A DNA stretch of 64,000 bases from contig CAIIXF020000008.1 of the NCBI GenBank assembly GCA_903813345.2, forward strand, positions 12,440,822 to 12,504,821, written 5' to 3'. This document shows positions 12,185 to 22,619 of this stretch, in pieces. Both the position numbers and the translations under genes were made by a program. Below the pieces are notes generated by a model, which was not told the DNA's origin, made no database searches, and saw only the letters and a program-made list of their open reading frames with translations. The number at the start of each line of letters is the position of its first letter. Position 1 is the first letter of the stretch. The stretch is from Owenia fusiformis (Eukaryota > Annelida > Polychaeta > Sabellida > Oweniidae).

Positions 12185-13290
12185 TAATCTCCTGGATCCT
12201 CTTCTCTGTAGTGTAGTATGATTCAAGTTTGATGATGTGAAATCATCTAAGTCAACTATCAGCTCGGTAAATGGCTATCTCCTGGATCCTCTTCTCTGAG
12301 TTGTAGTGTAATTCAACTTTGAGGATGTAATATCATCTAAGTCAAGGTATTACTCCGTAAATGTAAATCTCCTGGATCCTCTTCTCTGTATTGTAGTATA
12401 ATTCAGCTTTGATAATGTGAAATCATCAAGTCAACTATCAGCTCGGTAAATGGCTCCTGGATCCTCCTCTCTGAGTTGTAGTATAATTCAACTTTGATTA
12501 TGTGAAATAATCTAAGTTAAACTATTGCTCTGTAAACGACTATCTCCTGGATCCTCCTCAATGTGTTGTAGTATAATTCAACTTTGATTATGTGAAATAA
12601 TCTAAGTCAAACTATCAGTTGTGTAAACTCCTAAGTCCTGGATCCTCCTCAATGTGTTGTAGTATAATTCAACTTTGATTATGTGAAATAATCTAAGTCA
12701 AACTATCAAGTCTGGAAACGACTATCTCCTGAATCCTCGTCACTGTAGTATAGTATAATTCAACTTTGATTATGTGAAATAACCTAAGTCAAACTATCAA
12801 GTCTGGAAACGACTATCTCCTGAATCCTCCTCACTGTGTTGTATTATAATTCAACTTTGATTATGTGAAATAATCTAAGTCAAACTATTGCTCTGTAAAC
12901 GGCTATCTCTTGGATCCTCCTCTCTGTGTTGTAGTATAATTCAACTTTGATTATGTGAAATAATCTAAGTCAAACTATTAGCTCTGTGAACGGCTATCAC
13001 CTGGATCCTCCTCAATGTAGATGTATATTCTAACTTCAATGACACAAAATCACCAAAGTCAAAATATCTCGCTTGATAATCTGCTAAGTCCTAGAACGTC
13101 CTCTCTGTAGATGTATATTCTAACTTCAATGACCCAAAATCATCAAAGTCAAAATATCTCGTTGAATAAACTGCTAAGTCCTGGAACCTCTTCTATGTAG
13201 ATGTATATTCTAACTTCAATGACCCAAAATCATCAAAGTCAAAATATCTCGTTGAATAAACTGCTAAGTCCCAGAACCTCTTCTCTATAG
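12185..13290. repeat. Tandem repeat array in left LTR
   Basis: Roughly 13 units of about 90 bp, each with a TCCTGGATCCTC-type start, then TAGTATAATTCAACTTTGAT, then ATAATCTAAGTCAAACTAT. The last three or four units are a diverged subtype. In sense orientation the array lies downstream of the TATA box, hence in the predicted transcript leader/trailer (R-U5), not in an upstream enhancer position. Confidence 0.85.
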
Positions 13291-14206
13291 ATGTATAAGT
13301 CAAATTATCACAATCTTCAAATTACCAAGTCCAAGGACGTCTAATACACGGCATCAACTGCTAAGTCCATGTAGCCTGCTTCCTTCACAATTAAATAATA
13401 AGGCTACCTACAAATATAGCATGCACACAACGACATATGCAAAAATATAACATGTGAAAATATTTGACCTCTAAAATGACTAAGTTCATTTAATGTTAAG
13501 TGCTACTGATATTAAAATATTCTAAGTTCAATATTTCTCTTTCCAAAAACAACAAAGTCCAAAATAATATTTCACCAAATATTGACTAAGTTAATTTCAT
13601 ACTAAGTTATACTGATGTTAAAATATTCTAAGTTAAATATTTCTATCTCCAAAAATAACAAAGTCCAAAATAATGTTTCACCAGATACTGACTAAGTCCA
13701 ATAATGTTGTAAATCGTCTAAGTTCCTTGATGATCAAAATAGCTTGTTTCTCAAACACAAGTTATGTCAGCATTTCCTCTCAGTCTATGAAGGCTGGACA
13801 ATACGTCTAATGCTTTGCGCTGGGGATAGCTTCACCCTGTTGAAGTTTTGTCCAGTCTTGTAGATCTCCCTTATTTCCAGTGCGGTAAATAAACTAAGTT
13901 CCTCTCACTTAGCTACATCAAAGTTTCCCAAAAATCCAAGTTCCAAAATAAACTAAGTTTCGCACACTTAGTTTCCTCAATCTGCCCTTGTATACTGCAA
14001 ACGTATAGCTTGGGTCATCAGATGTATTCTACTAAGGTACAGCTTCTATCTTCCTGTGTATACTGCAAACGTATAGCTTCAAGACCACAAAATCAACTAA
14101 GTTCTATAAAACTTAGAAGATTTTAGCTGTTTCCCGAAATTCCGCTCTGGAGGTCCTTCCTCGACAACATCTGGCATCGCACTGACGAGCCTTCAGCAGC
14201 GAGATA

Positions 14207-14230
14207 CTTATATAGGCCCGATGACGTCAT
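14207..14230 (-). promoter_or_regulatory. TATA box and CRE in left LTR
   Basis: On the minus strand the order is ATGACGTCAT (14230-14221; the core TGACGTCA is a perfect CREB/ATF site), then TATATAAG (14214-14207). The spacing and order fit a U3 core promoter about 450 bases into the LTR. In this copy it would drive outward transcription toward lower coordinates. Confidence 0.6.
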
Positions 14231-14678
14231 CGATTTTCGTACAAGATTTCAACTGTGAATTACAGCTTAATTACGCCATATTTCGCTTCAATATTGAACA
14301 TACAGTAAGATTATAATATTGACTCAAGAAATATAACAGTAATTAATCACTATCTAGTCTAATTTTCCTTCGATTCAATCGAATCAAAAGCAGGAAGTAA
14401 AATAATAAAGTTGTCATGTTAGACTACCGATCAACTACCAATTAGACTGCCAGATAAGACTGCCCGATCAACATAAACAAAATCGTGATCAAATAAATAA
14501 AACATGTGAACTATTTCACCTCTGTAAGTACAACCTAAGTGCTGCAAATGATACTACATTTATAAATCTTAATAATCTCAATGGGAAATTACTTTCCAAG
14601 TGTAATAATTACCTAATGTATAAAAATACAGCACTTTATCAAAAATCAAAAATTTTGCATTTTTAAAATTCCGTTACA

Positions 14679-14690
14679 CTCCCCCCTACC
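14679..14690 (-). other. Polypurine tract of the Ty3 element
   Basis: Reading minus, GGTAGGGGGGAG lies directly before the 3' LTR start TGTAACGG. This is the expected primer position for plus-strand DNA synthesis. Confidence 0.8.
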
Positions 14691-14955
14691 AAGATATTGG
14701 TACGTCCTCGTACCAAACTAAGACATAAATGAACTTTCTAACTAACTATAAAAACTTACAAAATATCTAACTTGCCAAAAATGTATAACATGTCAAATAT
14801 GTTAACCTGTCAAATGTGTTCAACCCCGGGGTTAACTAACTATCAATACAATGTTCAAGTTTCTAACTACTTGAATATCTAACTATCTAGATATCTAACA
14901 AGTTAACACCTAACTATGTTTCACTTCACATATTTAAAATTATACTCATGTGAAT

Positions 14956-17900
14956 TTACTCTCTCTTGTAGCGCTTCCTGGATGATTGAGACCTGGACTT
15001 CCATCTACTGTCACGAGATCTGGATCTCCAATCACGATCCCTGCTAAGCCTTCTGTGACGTGGAAAACTGTCCAAAAGGTCTGCTTCATGAGTACGGTTT
15101 GACCTGTTAAGCTCATTTAATGCTCTGTGTCTCAATCGGGAATGTCTATCAGAAAAATGAGCTGATCGCTTTCTGTCATGTCGGTATTCTGATCTCCAAT
15201 CATGTCTGTAATCAGGTGACCTTGAATACGGCCTCGACTGATGACTATCTCTGCTTGTTGAAACCTCAGCCACAAAATCATCCAAGTGTCTGGGACGTTT
15301 GCGCTCCCTCCTGGAAGGTTTGTCATTCACTTCCTTCTTGGATGATGTCTTGACAGTTTTCTTGGAGTCTGGAGTTTCATCTGGTAGAATAGGTTGAGAG
15401 TCTCTTTCATGCTCTACTTCAGGTTTTTCCTCCTGATCTTTCCATTTCACAGTCTTGGAGATATGCTTAGAAGAACAGGGAACCTTGTCAGTAGTTAACT
15501 CCTGCACGGGGTCATCTGAAAGAGGTTCCATAATTATCTCTGGCTGTGACTTTGGTATGCGCCAATCATCCGGCAACTCAGCCTCATATGGTTTGAGCAT
15601 ATTGAAGTGTATAACTCTTGGTTTCTTGCCCTTAATCTGTATTCGATAGGTGACATCAGAGATCTTCTTGATGATTTGGAAAGGACCCTTCCATTTACTC
15701 TCCAATTTTGGCGACACTCCTTTCCTTTTGGTATTGTCCAAATACCAGACAGCATCTCCTTCACTGTAAGAATGTCCAGCCAACTTCCTATCATAAGCCA
15801 CCTTCTGTCGTTCTGCACTGAGTTTAAGTTTCGCTCGTGCACGATCATGGGCTTCACTAAGTTTTTCTCTTAAATCGGTGACATAATCACTTTCCTCAGT
15901 ATCCATTGGTGGGACTTCAATTAATGTCTCCAAAGGAAGTTTCAGCTCTCTACCGAGCATCAACATAGCTGGTGTCTCTCCTGTGGATTCATTTACTGCC
16001 GTTCTGTAGGCCATTAGTGCAAACGGAATTTGCAAATCCCAGTCTGTCTGGTGGGGTTCTGGCTGAAGGAGCTTAGCCAAAGAATCTAACAACGTCCGGT
16101 TGTAGCGCTCTATCATCCCATCTGACTGGGGATGGAATGGTGTTGTCCTCGTCTTTTCTATACCCAGCAAGTTGCACATCTCTTGAAAGACTTTTGCTTC
16201 AAAGTTACGTCCCTGATCGGAATGTAGGGTCGCAGGCATTCCTAGTCGACATACAACTTCAGCCACTATCTTGTCAGCAACAGTACGGGCCTCTTGATTG
16301 GGTAAAGCAAAAGCCTCCATCCACTTGGAGAAATAGTCCCCACATACAAGTATAACTTTGTTTCCCCGTGGAGTTTCTGGGAAAGGCCCAAGGATATCTA
16401 TGGCTATCCTCTCCATGGGATTACCAACTCCATGTGTCTTCATAGGGGCACGATATGGTTTCATGGGTTTCTTCCTTGCACCACAAATCTTGCAAGTTCG
16501 CACAACAGCTCGTACATCATTACGTTGTTCATGCCAATAGAACTGCTGTCGACTCCTCATGAATGTCTTCTTAATGCCAAAGTGTCCAGCAACTTTGTTA
16601 CTGTGGCTCATCTCTAACACTATTGGCCTAAGAACTGCTGGTGCCAATATCTGAAGTGATGCAGTATTTCCTTCATCATCTTCCCAACTTCTGCATAAAA
16701 CTCCCTTATTCAGCACAATGCAATCCCACTGATTCCAATAGTGCTTGATAGCTGCACTGTTATAGCTTATTTCATCCCAAGATGGTCTCGCTTCAGACTT
16801 AAGTTTTGCTTTCAGTATTGGCCCAATATCTGCATCATCTGCTTGAGCCTCTGCTATCTTCTCTAAAGTCCACTCTGGATGTATAGCCACTGTTGCTATA
16901 TCTTCTACACAATACATGGTAGTCTCCTCTGGTATTTCACAGTGGTCACACTGTCGGCAGGGAACCCTGGACATCACATCCGCATTCTGGTGTTTGTTGC
17001 CGGGTCGAAACTCGAGTTCAAAATTGTACTCTTGAATCACCTGCAACCATCTAGCCAGTTGTCCCTCGGGATCCTTAAAGTTGATCAACCATCTCAGTGA
17101 ACTATGATCCGTTCGGAGTTTAAAGTGGACTCCATACAGGTATTGTCGAAAGTAGCGCACATAGTTCACTGCAGCCAGCAACTCCCTCCTGGTAACACAA
17201 TAGTTCTTCTCTTGTTTATTGAGCCGTTTGCTGGCATAATATATCACTCGTTCTTCTCCATCTTGAAGTTGAGATAGGACAGCACCAATAGACTCGTTAC
17301 TGGCATCTGTATCAAGAATATACGGGCAGTCATCTCTGGGATACGCCAATATAGGAGCTGTGATAAGCTTCTGCTTCAGCATGTCAAATGCTACTTGGCA
17401 ATCCCCATCCCAATAAAATCTTTGGTTTTTCTTCGTCAAAGCATGTAAGGGACCAGCAATTTTTGCAAAGTCTTGCACATGGCGCCTATAGTATGATGCA
17501 CCACCCAAAAATTGCCTAACTTCCTTGACGTTCTTTGGTGTTGGGTACTCAGCCATCTGCTGAACTTTCTTTGGATTTGGAGCGATCCCATTCTCCGACA
17601 CCACATGTCCCAAATAATCAACTTCTCTCTGGAACAAGGAACACTTCCTCGGTTTGAGACGAAGTCCTGCAGCTCTGAATCTGTCGAATACTTCTTGTAA
17701 TCGATCCATACAGCCATCAAACGTTGGTGAAAACGTTATGACGTCATCCAAGTAGACGAGCGATGACTGTGAGCTGAGTCCATGTAACACTTGCTCCATT
17801 AATCTCGAAAATGTAGAAGGGGCTTTCGCCAACCCAAAAGGCATGACAACCCATTGGTATAAGCCACCTCTCACGACAAATGCAGACTTCTCTTTCGCGT

Positions 17901-20900
17901 TCTCATCTAATTCACATTGCCAGTATCCGCTTGCCATATCCAAGCAAGAGAAGTAAGTTGATCCATTCATCATGTTGAGGGTCTCCTCTATTCGTGGTAT
18001 AGGGAATGCATCTTTCTTGGTGACAGAGTTGAGGCGCCTGTAATCTACACAAAACCTCCATGAATTGTCTTTCTTTTTCACCAAGACAATTGGAGATGCC
18101 CATGGACTTTTTGATTTCTCTATTATCCCTCTCTCCAACATATCCTCAATCTGTTTATTCACCTCCTCTTGTTTAACTTTCGATAAGGGTCGATACATTT
18201 GCTTAATAGGGGCAGAATCACCAGTATCAATGTGGTGTTTAACTAGGTGAGTGCGTCCTAAATCAGCATCTCCTGTGGCGAATATGTCAGCATTTCGACA
18301 TAGCATCATTCTTACTTTTTCCTTTTGATTATCTGTCAGATGTTCGCAACTTCTGTCAAATAATTCCTGTAAATGTGCTGGTAGTGTTTGTATTTTCAGG
18401 TTTGCATCAGCAGATGATCCTTGTAGCATGCATACATCATCTTGAGGCAACTCAGATGCATCTGTTAAATGGTACACTCCAGTTTCAATGGTACTGTACT
18501 CTCCAATGGTTATTCCAGCAAGTAGATGTTCTTCAAATTCAGTATGGTTCCACACTTCCACAAACAATTGTTGCTGGCCTAATTCTACCAATGTGGACAC
18601 AACTTCTACATTTGCTACGTCAAAATCAGTAAGAGGCTCTATAATTCCCAACTCACACGAATTGATGCTCTTCTGCATCTCCACTTCTATTAAGCGCATT
18701 GTATAAGGTTCAATGGTAACATCCTCTTTCACCCTGCAATCCGTGACTGATTGACTTCCGCTAGCCTCTCCTATATTTGATAACTCAGTATCATCTTGAT
18801 TAACTGTGAGTCCTGTTGAACATTGAGCCTGCAACTCTGAAGCAGAACTGCAAGTCTTGAAGCTCTCTTCCTCATATTCTGCTGAGTCCCTGTTCAACTC
18901 TAACTCTGGGCTACTTGATTTGTTTGAAAACAAATCTTCACTTTGCAAACTGCGTTGATATTGGGATAAATCAGGTTCTACATCTTGGGAATCTGGAGTG
19001 TCTTGAATACCCTGCACGTCACTCGACGATGCCTGGGACATACTTCCCTGACTCACAGAGGGAGTCTCTGGTATCACTACACTCGTCAGTGTAACACAGA
19101 TCAAACCCGGACAAAATGGTACATCAGGTGCAGGTTCCCATCCATCCTCTTCTCCCAATTTACCTGGATAATAACCAATGGGACTTGATCTAACTCCAAC
19201 AGGTGTCGACTGTGACACAGAAGCTCCAAGTTTGAGTTCAGTTAAATCATCATCACTGTTGTCACTTTCATCAGTTGGACATGGTGCTGGAGGCAACTCT
19301 GGCTCCTCAGATTCCTCAAGCTGAATAATCTCTGTCTCTGTATCTGCAGATGTCTTCTCTGAAGAAGTAGTAGAAGGCAGCATCTTATCTTCAATCACAT
19401 TAGCGGCCATAGCCTCAGCAAGTTTACTTGCTGGAAATGTCAATTCCTTAGCACCATAATTTATCACAGCACCAGTGACTGTCATGAAATCAGATCCTAA
19501 AATTCCATCATGATCAATATCTGCCACTACAATGGATGTTTGTGTTTCCTGACCATCTAATTCAATTATTCCATCAATTATTCCACAGACTGCTATAGGA
19601 CTGCCACTTGCTTGAATGAATACCCTATCTGCAGGATACAATCTGGGTTTCAGTCTGTCTGGTATCTGCATATAACTTCGCTGGCCAATCATAGTTCGGA
19701 CGGCTCCAGAATCCACTAAGAACTCTACCTTCGTTCCACACACAGTACCAGTGGCTATAATCTTGCGTATCGTAGTGTCGCTACTATCACTTTTGGATAT
19801 CTCTAAGTCTCCATGTGTTAGAAACTTGACAGGATTTGTGGATTCTCCTTTCGAATCTTTGATGATGCCTTTCTTGATGTCATTCTGCTTTTTGTAACAA
19901 TCAGACTGATAATGTCCTAACTTGTCGCAATAATAACATTTGACACCTCTGGACACGGGCTTTTTCTCTCCAGACTCATTGGATTTTTCTTTGTCCTTCA
20001 ACTCTTGTATTATTGTCTTAAGATTAGCTGTAGATTCTTTGTGCATCTCTTGCACCACCTTCATAAGATTCTCCTGCATCAATTTATTTTGCATTACTGT
20101 AGAGTCCCTATGCATCTCCTGAAATGCCTTTACCAATTGCATCATTTCATTTTGAGCCTGTTTCTCTTCTACAGCATTTACTCTTTCATCTCTATGTCTT
20201 GGTTTTAAACCTTTGCGCATCCTTTCAGACTCAAGATACGACTCCTCTCGTATGGCAATTTCGATGGCTTTGTCTAAAGTGCTGCAATCTCCGCTATGAT
20301 TATGAATGGATCGCCTAATCTCATCATCAGGGATAGCCTGCGCAAAACGTTCCCTAGCCAAACGATCTTGAGCAGCCCGAGGTAACTCAGGATATGCTAA
20401 TGATGTCAGCCGTCTGACATCTTGACCAAGAGTCTGTAGTGTTTCCTTGGGTTTACGTGTTCGGCCCACCCACTCTGCTTGGTACACATCTGCTTTACCT
20501 CCTGGGCCAAACCTTTTATCTAAGGCAGACACCAATTCATCATATGAATAACCTGGGTCCATCTCATAGATGAGCTGTTGCGCTTGACCCCTAAGGCTAG
20601 TAGCAAGAAACTGTTTCTTCTCTTCATCACTCCATGAATTAGCACTTACACACATGGCAAAATATGCTTTGTAGTCAATCCATGGTGTAGTTCCATTGTA
20701 AGTATCGGGCTTAATTTTTGTCTTGCTTTGAGGAGCAGCTCTCCTCCCAGAAGGCTCCTCTAACACCTTCTCTACCAACTTCGTAGTTTGTTCATCCTTT
20801 GCCAACATCGTCTCTGTTAGCTTCACAACCATGGATATCATGCTCTTGTCTGGTTGTTCTGAATCAGCATTCACATAATTTATAGTCTCCATATGTTGAG

Positions 20901-22068
20901 CATCCTCCTGTGGTTCTTCATGAATAAATCTTTGTCTATCCTCTGAAGGCTGACTTTGGGTCTGTTGAGGCATAAATACCCTTTCATTCGGTACTGCAGC
21001 AAACTCTGCCTCCCTGAATCCATAGTCACCTTCTGAAGCTACAGTTACAATTCGCCTATTTGTTGGAGGACTCTGAAATGCAGGTCTCTTTGACAACCCC
21101 GGAAAATTTTCTTCAGAAGTCATTCTTTTCTGACGCCTGAGTGGCCACTTTGGGGGTGTTATCTCTCTATCGGGTTTCATAGGCAATTCTCGATTAGCCA
21201 CTATGCGCCCCCCTACCAGTCTTTGCTGTGGGTTAATTGTAGAAACAACCTCTTGAGACTGTAATCTCTGAGGGGTTACACTTGACTTCGTCTGTAACTC
21301 TGTCCTAATCCCTGGATTCAATCCTGATGTAACTACAGGACTTGAAGGTTGGACATTACTCTGTAATACTGGCTCAGAGCGAGAAGTTGGACCTTGTAAT
21401 ACCACCTGTAAGGTCTGACATAGGTTGTTTATCTGATCCTTAATCTGGGTTAATTCTCCACCCATGTTATTGACCTGGCTTCCCATGTTAGACATGTGTC
21501 CTTCCATCATGTTTATGGTGGTCACATTTTGGTTTATGGCATCTTCCATAACATGTATATGGGTTTTCATTTCCCTATCTACTGGTCTTTCCTGCATGCC
21601 CAGTTTAAGTTCTGCAGGTGTAGTTATCATTGTTGAGGTGCGAGGCATATATCTATCTCCTTTGGGTCTGGCTCCCCATGCTTGACTCTGTGGACTATAA
21701 ACACCATCATGTACTGTGCCTGACCAATAGCCAGTAGTCTGTCCACCCCAAGCTTTCTTAAACTCTGTTTCTATCCCAGTCTTATCACTAGGGTAGATTG
21801 CTTCTGCACCACCAACTGTAGTGCGTCTCTCATCTGGATCTGCCTCACTTGGCAACCTCCATTTCTCCATCGCTGGGAGTTCTGTAGCCATGTGTTCCGT
21901 AGCCTTTCTTCCTGTATATTGAAGAGTGTCATCCTTGGCTATGGGATTATCTATCTCACCGTCTGTAGCTAACTTTACAAAGACAGTCTTCTCTACATCT
22001 TTAGACTTGTCTGTATTTGTATCAGAGAGATCACCACTCTCTATCGACTTTGGATCCTCTGTATCCAT
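14956..22068 (-). CDS. Gag-Pol polyprotein of Ty3/gypsy retrotransposon
   Basis: A single 2370-residue ORF with no frameshift between gag and pol. Domains: methionine- and asparagine-rich coiled coil 170-225; Gag core about 455-620; CCHC knuckle C711-C714-H719-C724; aspartic protease with DSGA at 786-789 and ILGSD near 856-860; acidic linker 900-1100 and a beta-rich tether about 1115-1200; reverse transcriptase about 1290-1480 with YLDD at 1439-1442; RNase H with D1586, E1629, D1654 and D1697; integrase zinc finger H1822-H1829-C1859-C1862 and catalytic D1891, D1951, E1987 (35 residues between the last two); GPF module near 2128-2130. No chromodomain was recognised. Residues 2250-2370 form a basic Arg/Ser-rich tail. 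All catalytic residues inspected are present, so the protein is probably functional. Confidence 0.97.
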   Translation of the reverse strand: MDTEDPKSIESGDLSDTNTDKSKDVEKTVFVKLATDGEIDNPIAKDDTLQYTGRKATEHMATELPAMEKWRLPSEADPDERRTTVGGAEAIYPSDKTGIETEFKKAWGGQTTGYWSGTVHDGVYSPQSQAWGARPKGDRYMPRTSTMITTPAELKLGMQERPVDREMKTHIHVMEDAINQNVTTINMMEGHMSNMGSQVNNMGGELTQIKDQINNLCQTLQVVLQGPTSRSEPVLQSNVQPSSPVVTSGLNPGIRTELQTKSSVTPQRLQSQEVVSTINPQQRLVGGRIVANRELPMKPDREITPPKWPLRRQKRMTSEENFPGLSKRPAFQSPPTNRRIVTVASEGDYGFREAEFAAVPNERVFMPQQTQSQPSEDRQRFIHEEPQEDAQHMETINYVNADSEQPDKSMISMVVKLTETMLAKDEQTTKLVEKVLEEPSGRRAAPQSKTKIKPDTYNGTTPWIDYKAYFAMCVSANSWSDEEKKQFLATSLRGQAQQLIYEMDPGYSYDELVSALDKRFGPGGKADVYQAEWVGRTRKPKETLQTLGQDVRRLTSLAYPELPRAAQDRLARERFAQAIPDDEIRRSIHNHSGDCSTLDKAIEIAIREESYLESERMRKGLKPRHRDERVNAVEEKQAQNEMMQLVKAFQEMHRDSTVMQNKLMQENLMKVVQEMHKESTANLKTIIQELKDKEKSNESGEKKPVSRGVKCYYCDKLGHYQSDCYKKQNDIKKGIIKDSKGESTNPVKFLTHGDLEISKSDSSDTTIRKIIATGTVCGTKVEFLVDSGAVRTMIGQRSYMQIPDRLKPRLYPADRVFIQASGSPIAVCGIIDGIIELDGQETQTSIVVADIDHDGILGSDFMTVTGAVINYGAKELTFPASKLAEAMAANVIEDKMLPSTTSSEKTSADTETEIIQLEESEEPELPPAPCPTDESDNSDDDLTELKLGASVSQSTPVGVRSSPIGYYPGKLGEEDGWEPAPDVPFCPGLICVTLTSVVIPETPSVSQGSMSQASSSDVQGIQDTPDSQDVEPDLSQYQRSLQSEDLFSNKSSSPELELNRDSAEYEEESFKTCSSASELQAQCSTGLTVNQDDTELSNIGEASGSQSVTDCRVKEDVTIEPYTMRLIEVEMQKSINSCELGIIEPLTDFDVANVEVVSTLVELGQQQLFVEVWNHTEFEEHLLAGITIGEYSTIETGVYHLTDASELPQDDVCMLQGSSADANLKIQTLPAHLQELFDRSCEHLTDNQKEKVRMMLCRNADIFATGDADLGRTHLVKHHIDTGDSAPIKQMYRPLSKVKQEEVNKQIEDMLERGIIEKSKSPWASPIVLVKKKDNSWRFCVDYRRLNSVTKKDAFPIPRIEETLNMMNGSTYFSCLDMASGYWQCELDENAKEKSAFVVRGGLYQWVVMPFGLAKAPSTFSRLMEQVLHGLSSQSSLVYLDDVITFSPTFDGCMDRLQEVFDRFRAAGLRLKPRKCSLFQREVDYLGHVVSENGIAPNPKKVQQMAEYPTPKNVKEVRQFLGGASYYRRHVQDFAKIAGPLHALTKKNQRFYWDGDCQVAFDMLKQKLITAPILAYPRDDCPYILDTDASNESIGAVLSQLQDGEERVIYYASKRLNKQEKNYCVTRRELLAAVNYVRYFRQYLYGVHFKLRTDHSSLRWLINFKDPEGQLARWLQVIQEYNFELEFRPGNKHQNADVMSRVPCRQCDHCEIPEETTMYCVEDIATVAIHPEWTLEKIAEAQADDADIGPILKAKLKSEARPSWDEISYNSAAIKHYWNQWDCIVLNKGVLCRSWEDDEGNTASLQILAPAVLRPIVLEMSHSNKVAGHFGIKKTFMRSRQQFYWHEQRNDVRAVVRTCKICGARKKPMKPYRAPMKTHGVGNPMERIAIDILGPFPETPRGNKVILVCGDYFSKWMEAFALPNQEARTVADKIVAEVVCRLGMPATLHSDQGRNFEAKVFQEMCNLLGIEKTRTTPFHPQSDGMIERYNRTLLDSLAKLLQPEPHQTDWDLQIPFALMAYRTAVNESTGETPAMLMLGRELKLPLETLIEVPPMDTEESDYVTDLREKLSEAHDRARAKLKLSAERQKVAYDRKLAGHSYSEGDAVWYLDNTKRKGVSPKLESKWKGPFQIIKKISDVTYRIQIKGKKPRVIHFNMLKPYEAELPDDWRIPKSQPEIIMEPLSDDPVQELTTDKVPCSSKHISKTVKWKDQEEKPEVEHERDSQPILPDETPDSKKTVKTSSKKEVNDKPSRRERKRPRHLDDFVAEVSTSRDSHQSRPYSRSPDYRHDWRSEYRHDRKRSAHFSDRHSRLRHRALNELNRSNRTHEADLLDSFPRHRRLSRDRDWRSRSRDSRWKSRSQSSRKRYKRE

Positions 22069-22116
22069 CTTTAATGTGCTATAATGTGCCTCTGGTTCAA
22101 TTCCTCAGAAACAGTC

Positions 22117-22135
22117 AATCCCACCGCTGCCACCA
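22117..22135 (-). other. Primer binding site for tRNA-Leu
   Basis: The plus strand reads AATCCCACCGCTGCCACCA, which equals the 3' end, including CCA, of animal tRNA-Leu(AAG) as I know it. On the sense strand it is therefore a TGG-starting primer site, one base after the 5' LTR end. Confidence 0.85.
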
Positions 22136-22619
22136 ATGTAACAGTTTGGCCTATTTTTGTGGATATACGTGGTAGCGTGGCTTATAATAGGCCCACTGTT
22201 TAGTAAACGGTGTTTACTTGGTGAGTTACACGGCACACGTTAAATGTGCGATTGTCCCTAAAGAATTAAACAGACATATACAATTAAATATAAATATAAA
22301 ACAGTATATTGTGGCGTTTATAAGCCCAAATAAAGATGTACATTAAATGTCAAGTATGAAGGTTAAAATGCTACGATATTATTATCTCTCTCAAAACTCA
22401 CAACTCAAAAATCCATATAAGCTAATATTTATCACTAATAAAGCAATATCTAGAGTCCGTATAAGCTAATAATAATCACTAAGAACACAATATCCAAAGT
22501 CCATATAAACTAAAGTAGATGATCACTATATACCACTGTTGTATCTCCAATATTAAAAGTTCATATATGTTGTAATACTTGTACGTCTTGTATTGTACTT
22601 GTAACTTGAACCTGAAATA

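Larger units (their letters stand above)
11701..14678 (-). repeat. 3' LTR (left copy), about 2978 bp
   Basis: Begins TGTAACAG and ends CCGTTACA on the plus strand and is nearly identical to 22137-25088. It contains about 13 tandem units of about 90 bp (12185-13290), shorter repeats rich in the motif CTAAGT, and a TATA/CRE promoter block near 14207-14230. LTRs of animal gypsy elements are usually a few hundred bases to about 1 kb, so this is unusually long. Confidence 0.95.

Noticed and set aside
12185-13290. Regular 90-bp repeats considered as a CRISPR array
   Set aside because: The units are contiguous without unique spacers, sit inside an LTR, and the DNA is from an animal.
15120-21685. 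Many plus-strand open frames of 60-110 codons opposite the gag-pol ORF
   Set aside because: They are antisense shadows of a long real coding sequence and show no recognisable protein content.
22117-22135. Possible tRNA gene end
   Set aside because: Only the 3' terminal 19 bases including CCA are present, next to an LTR; this is the primer binding site.
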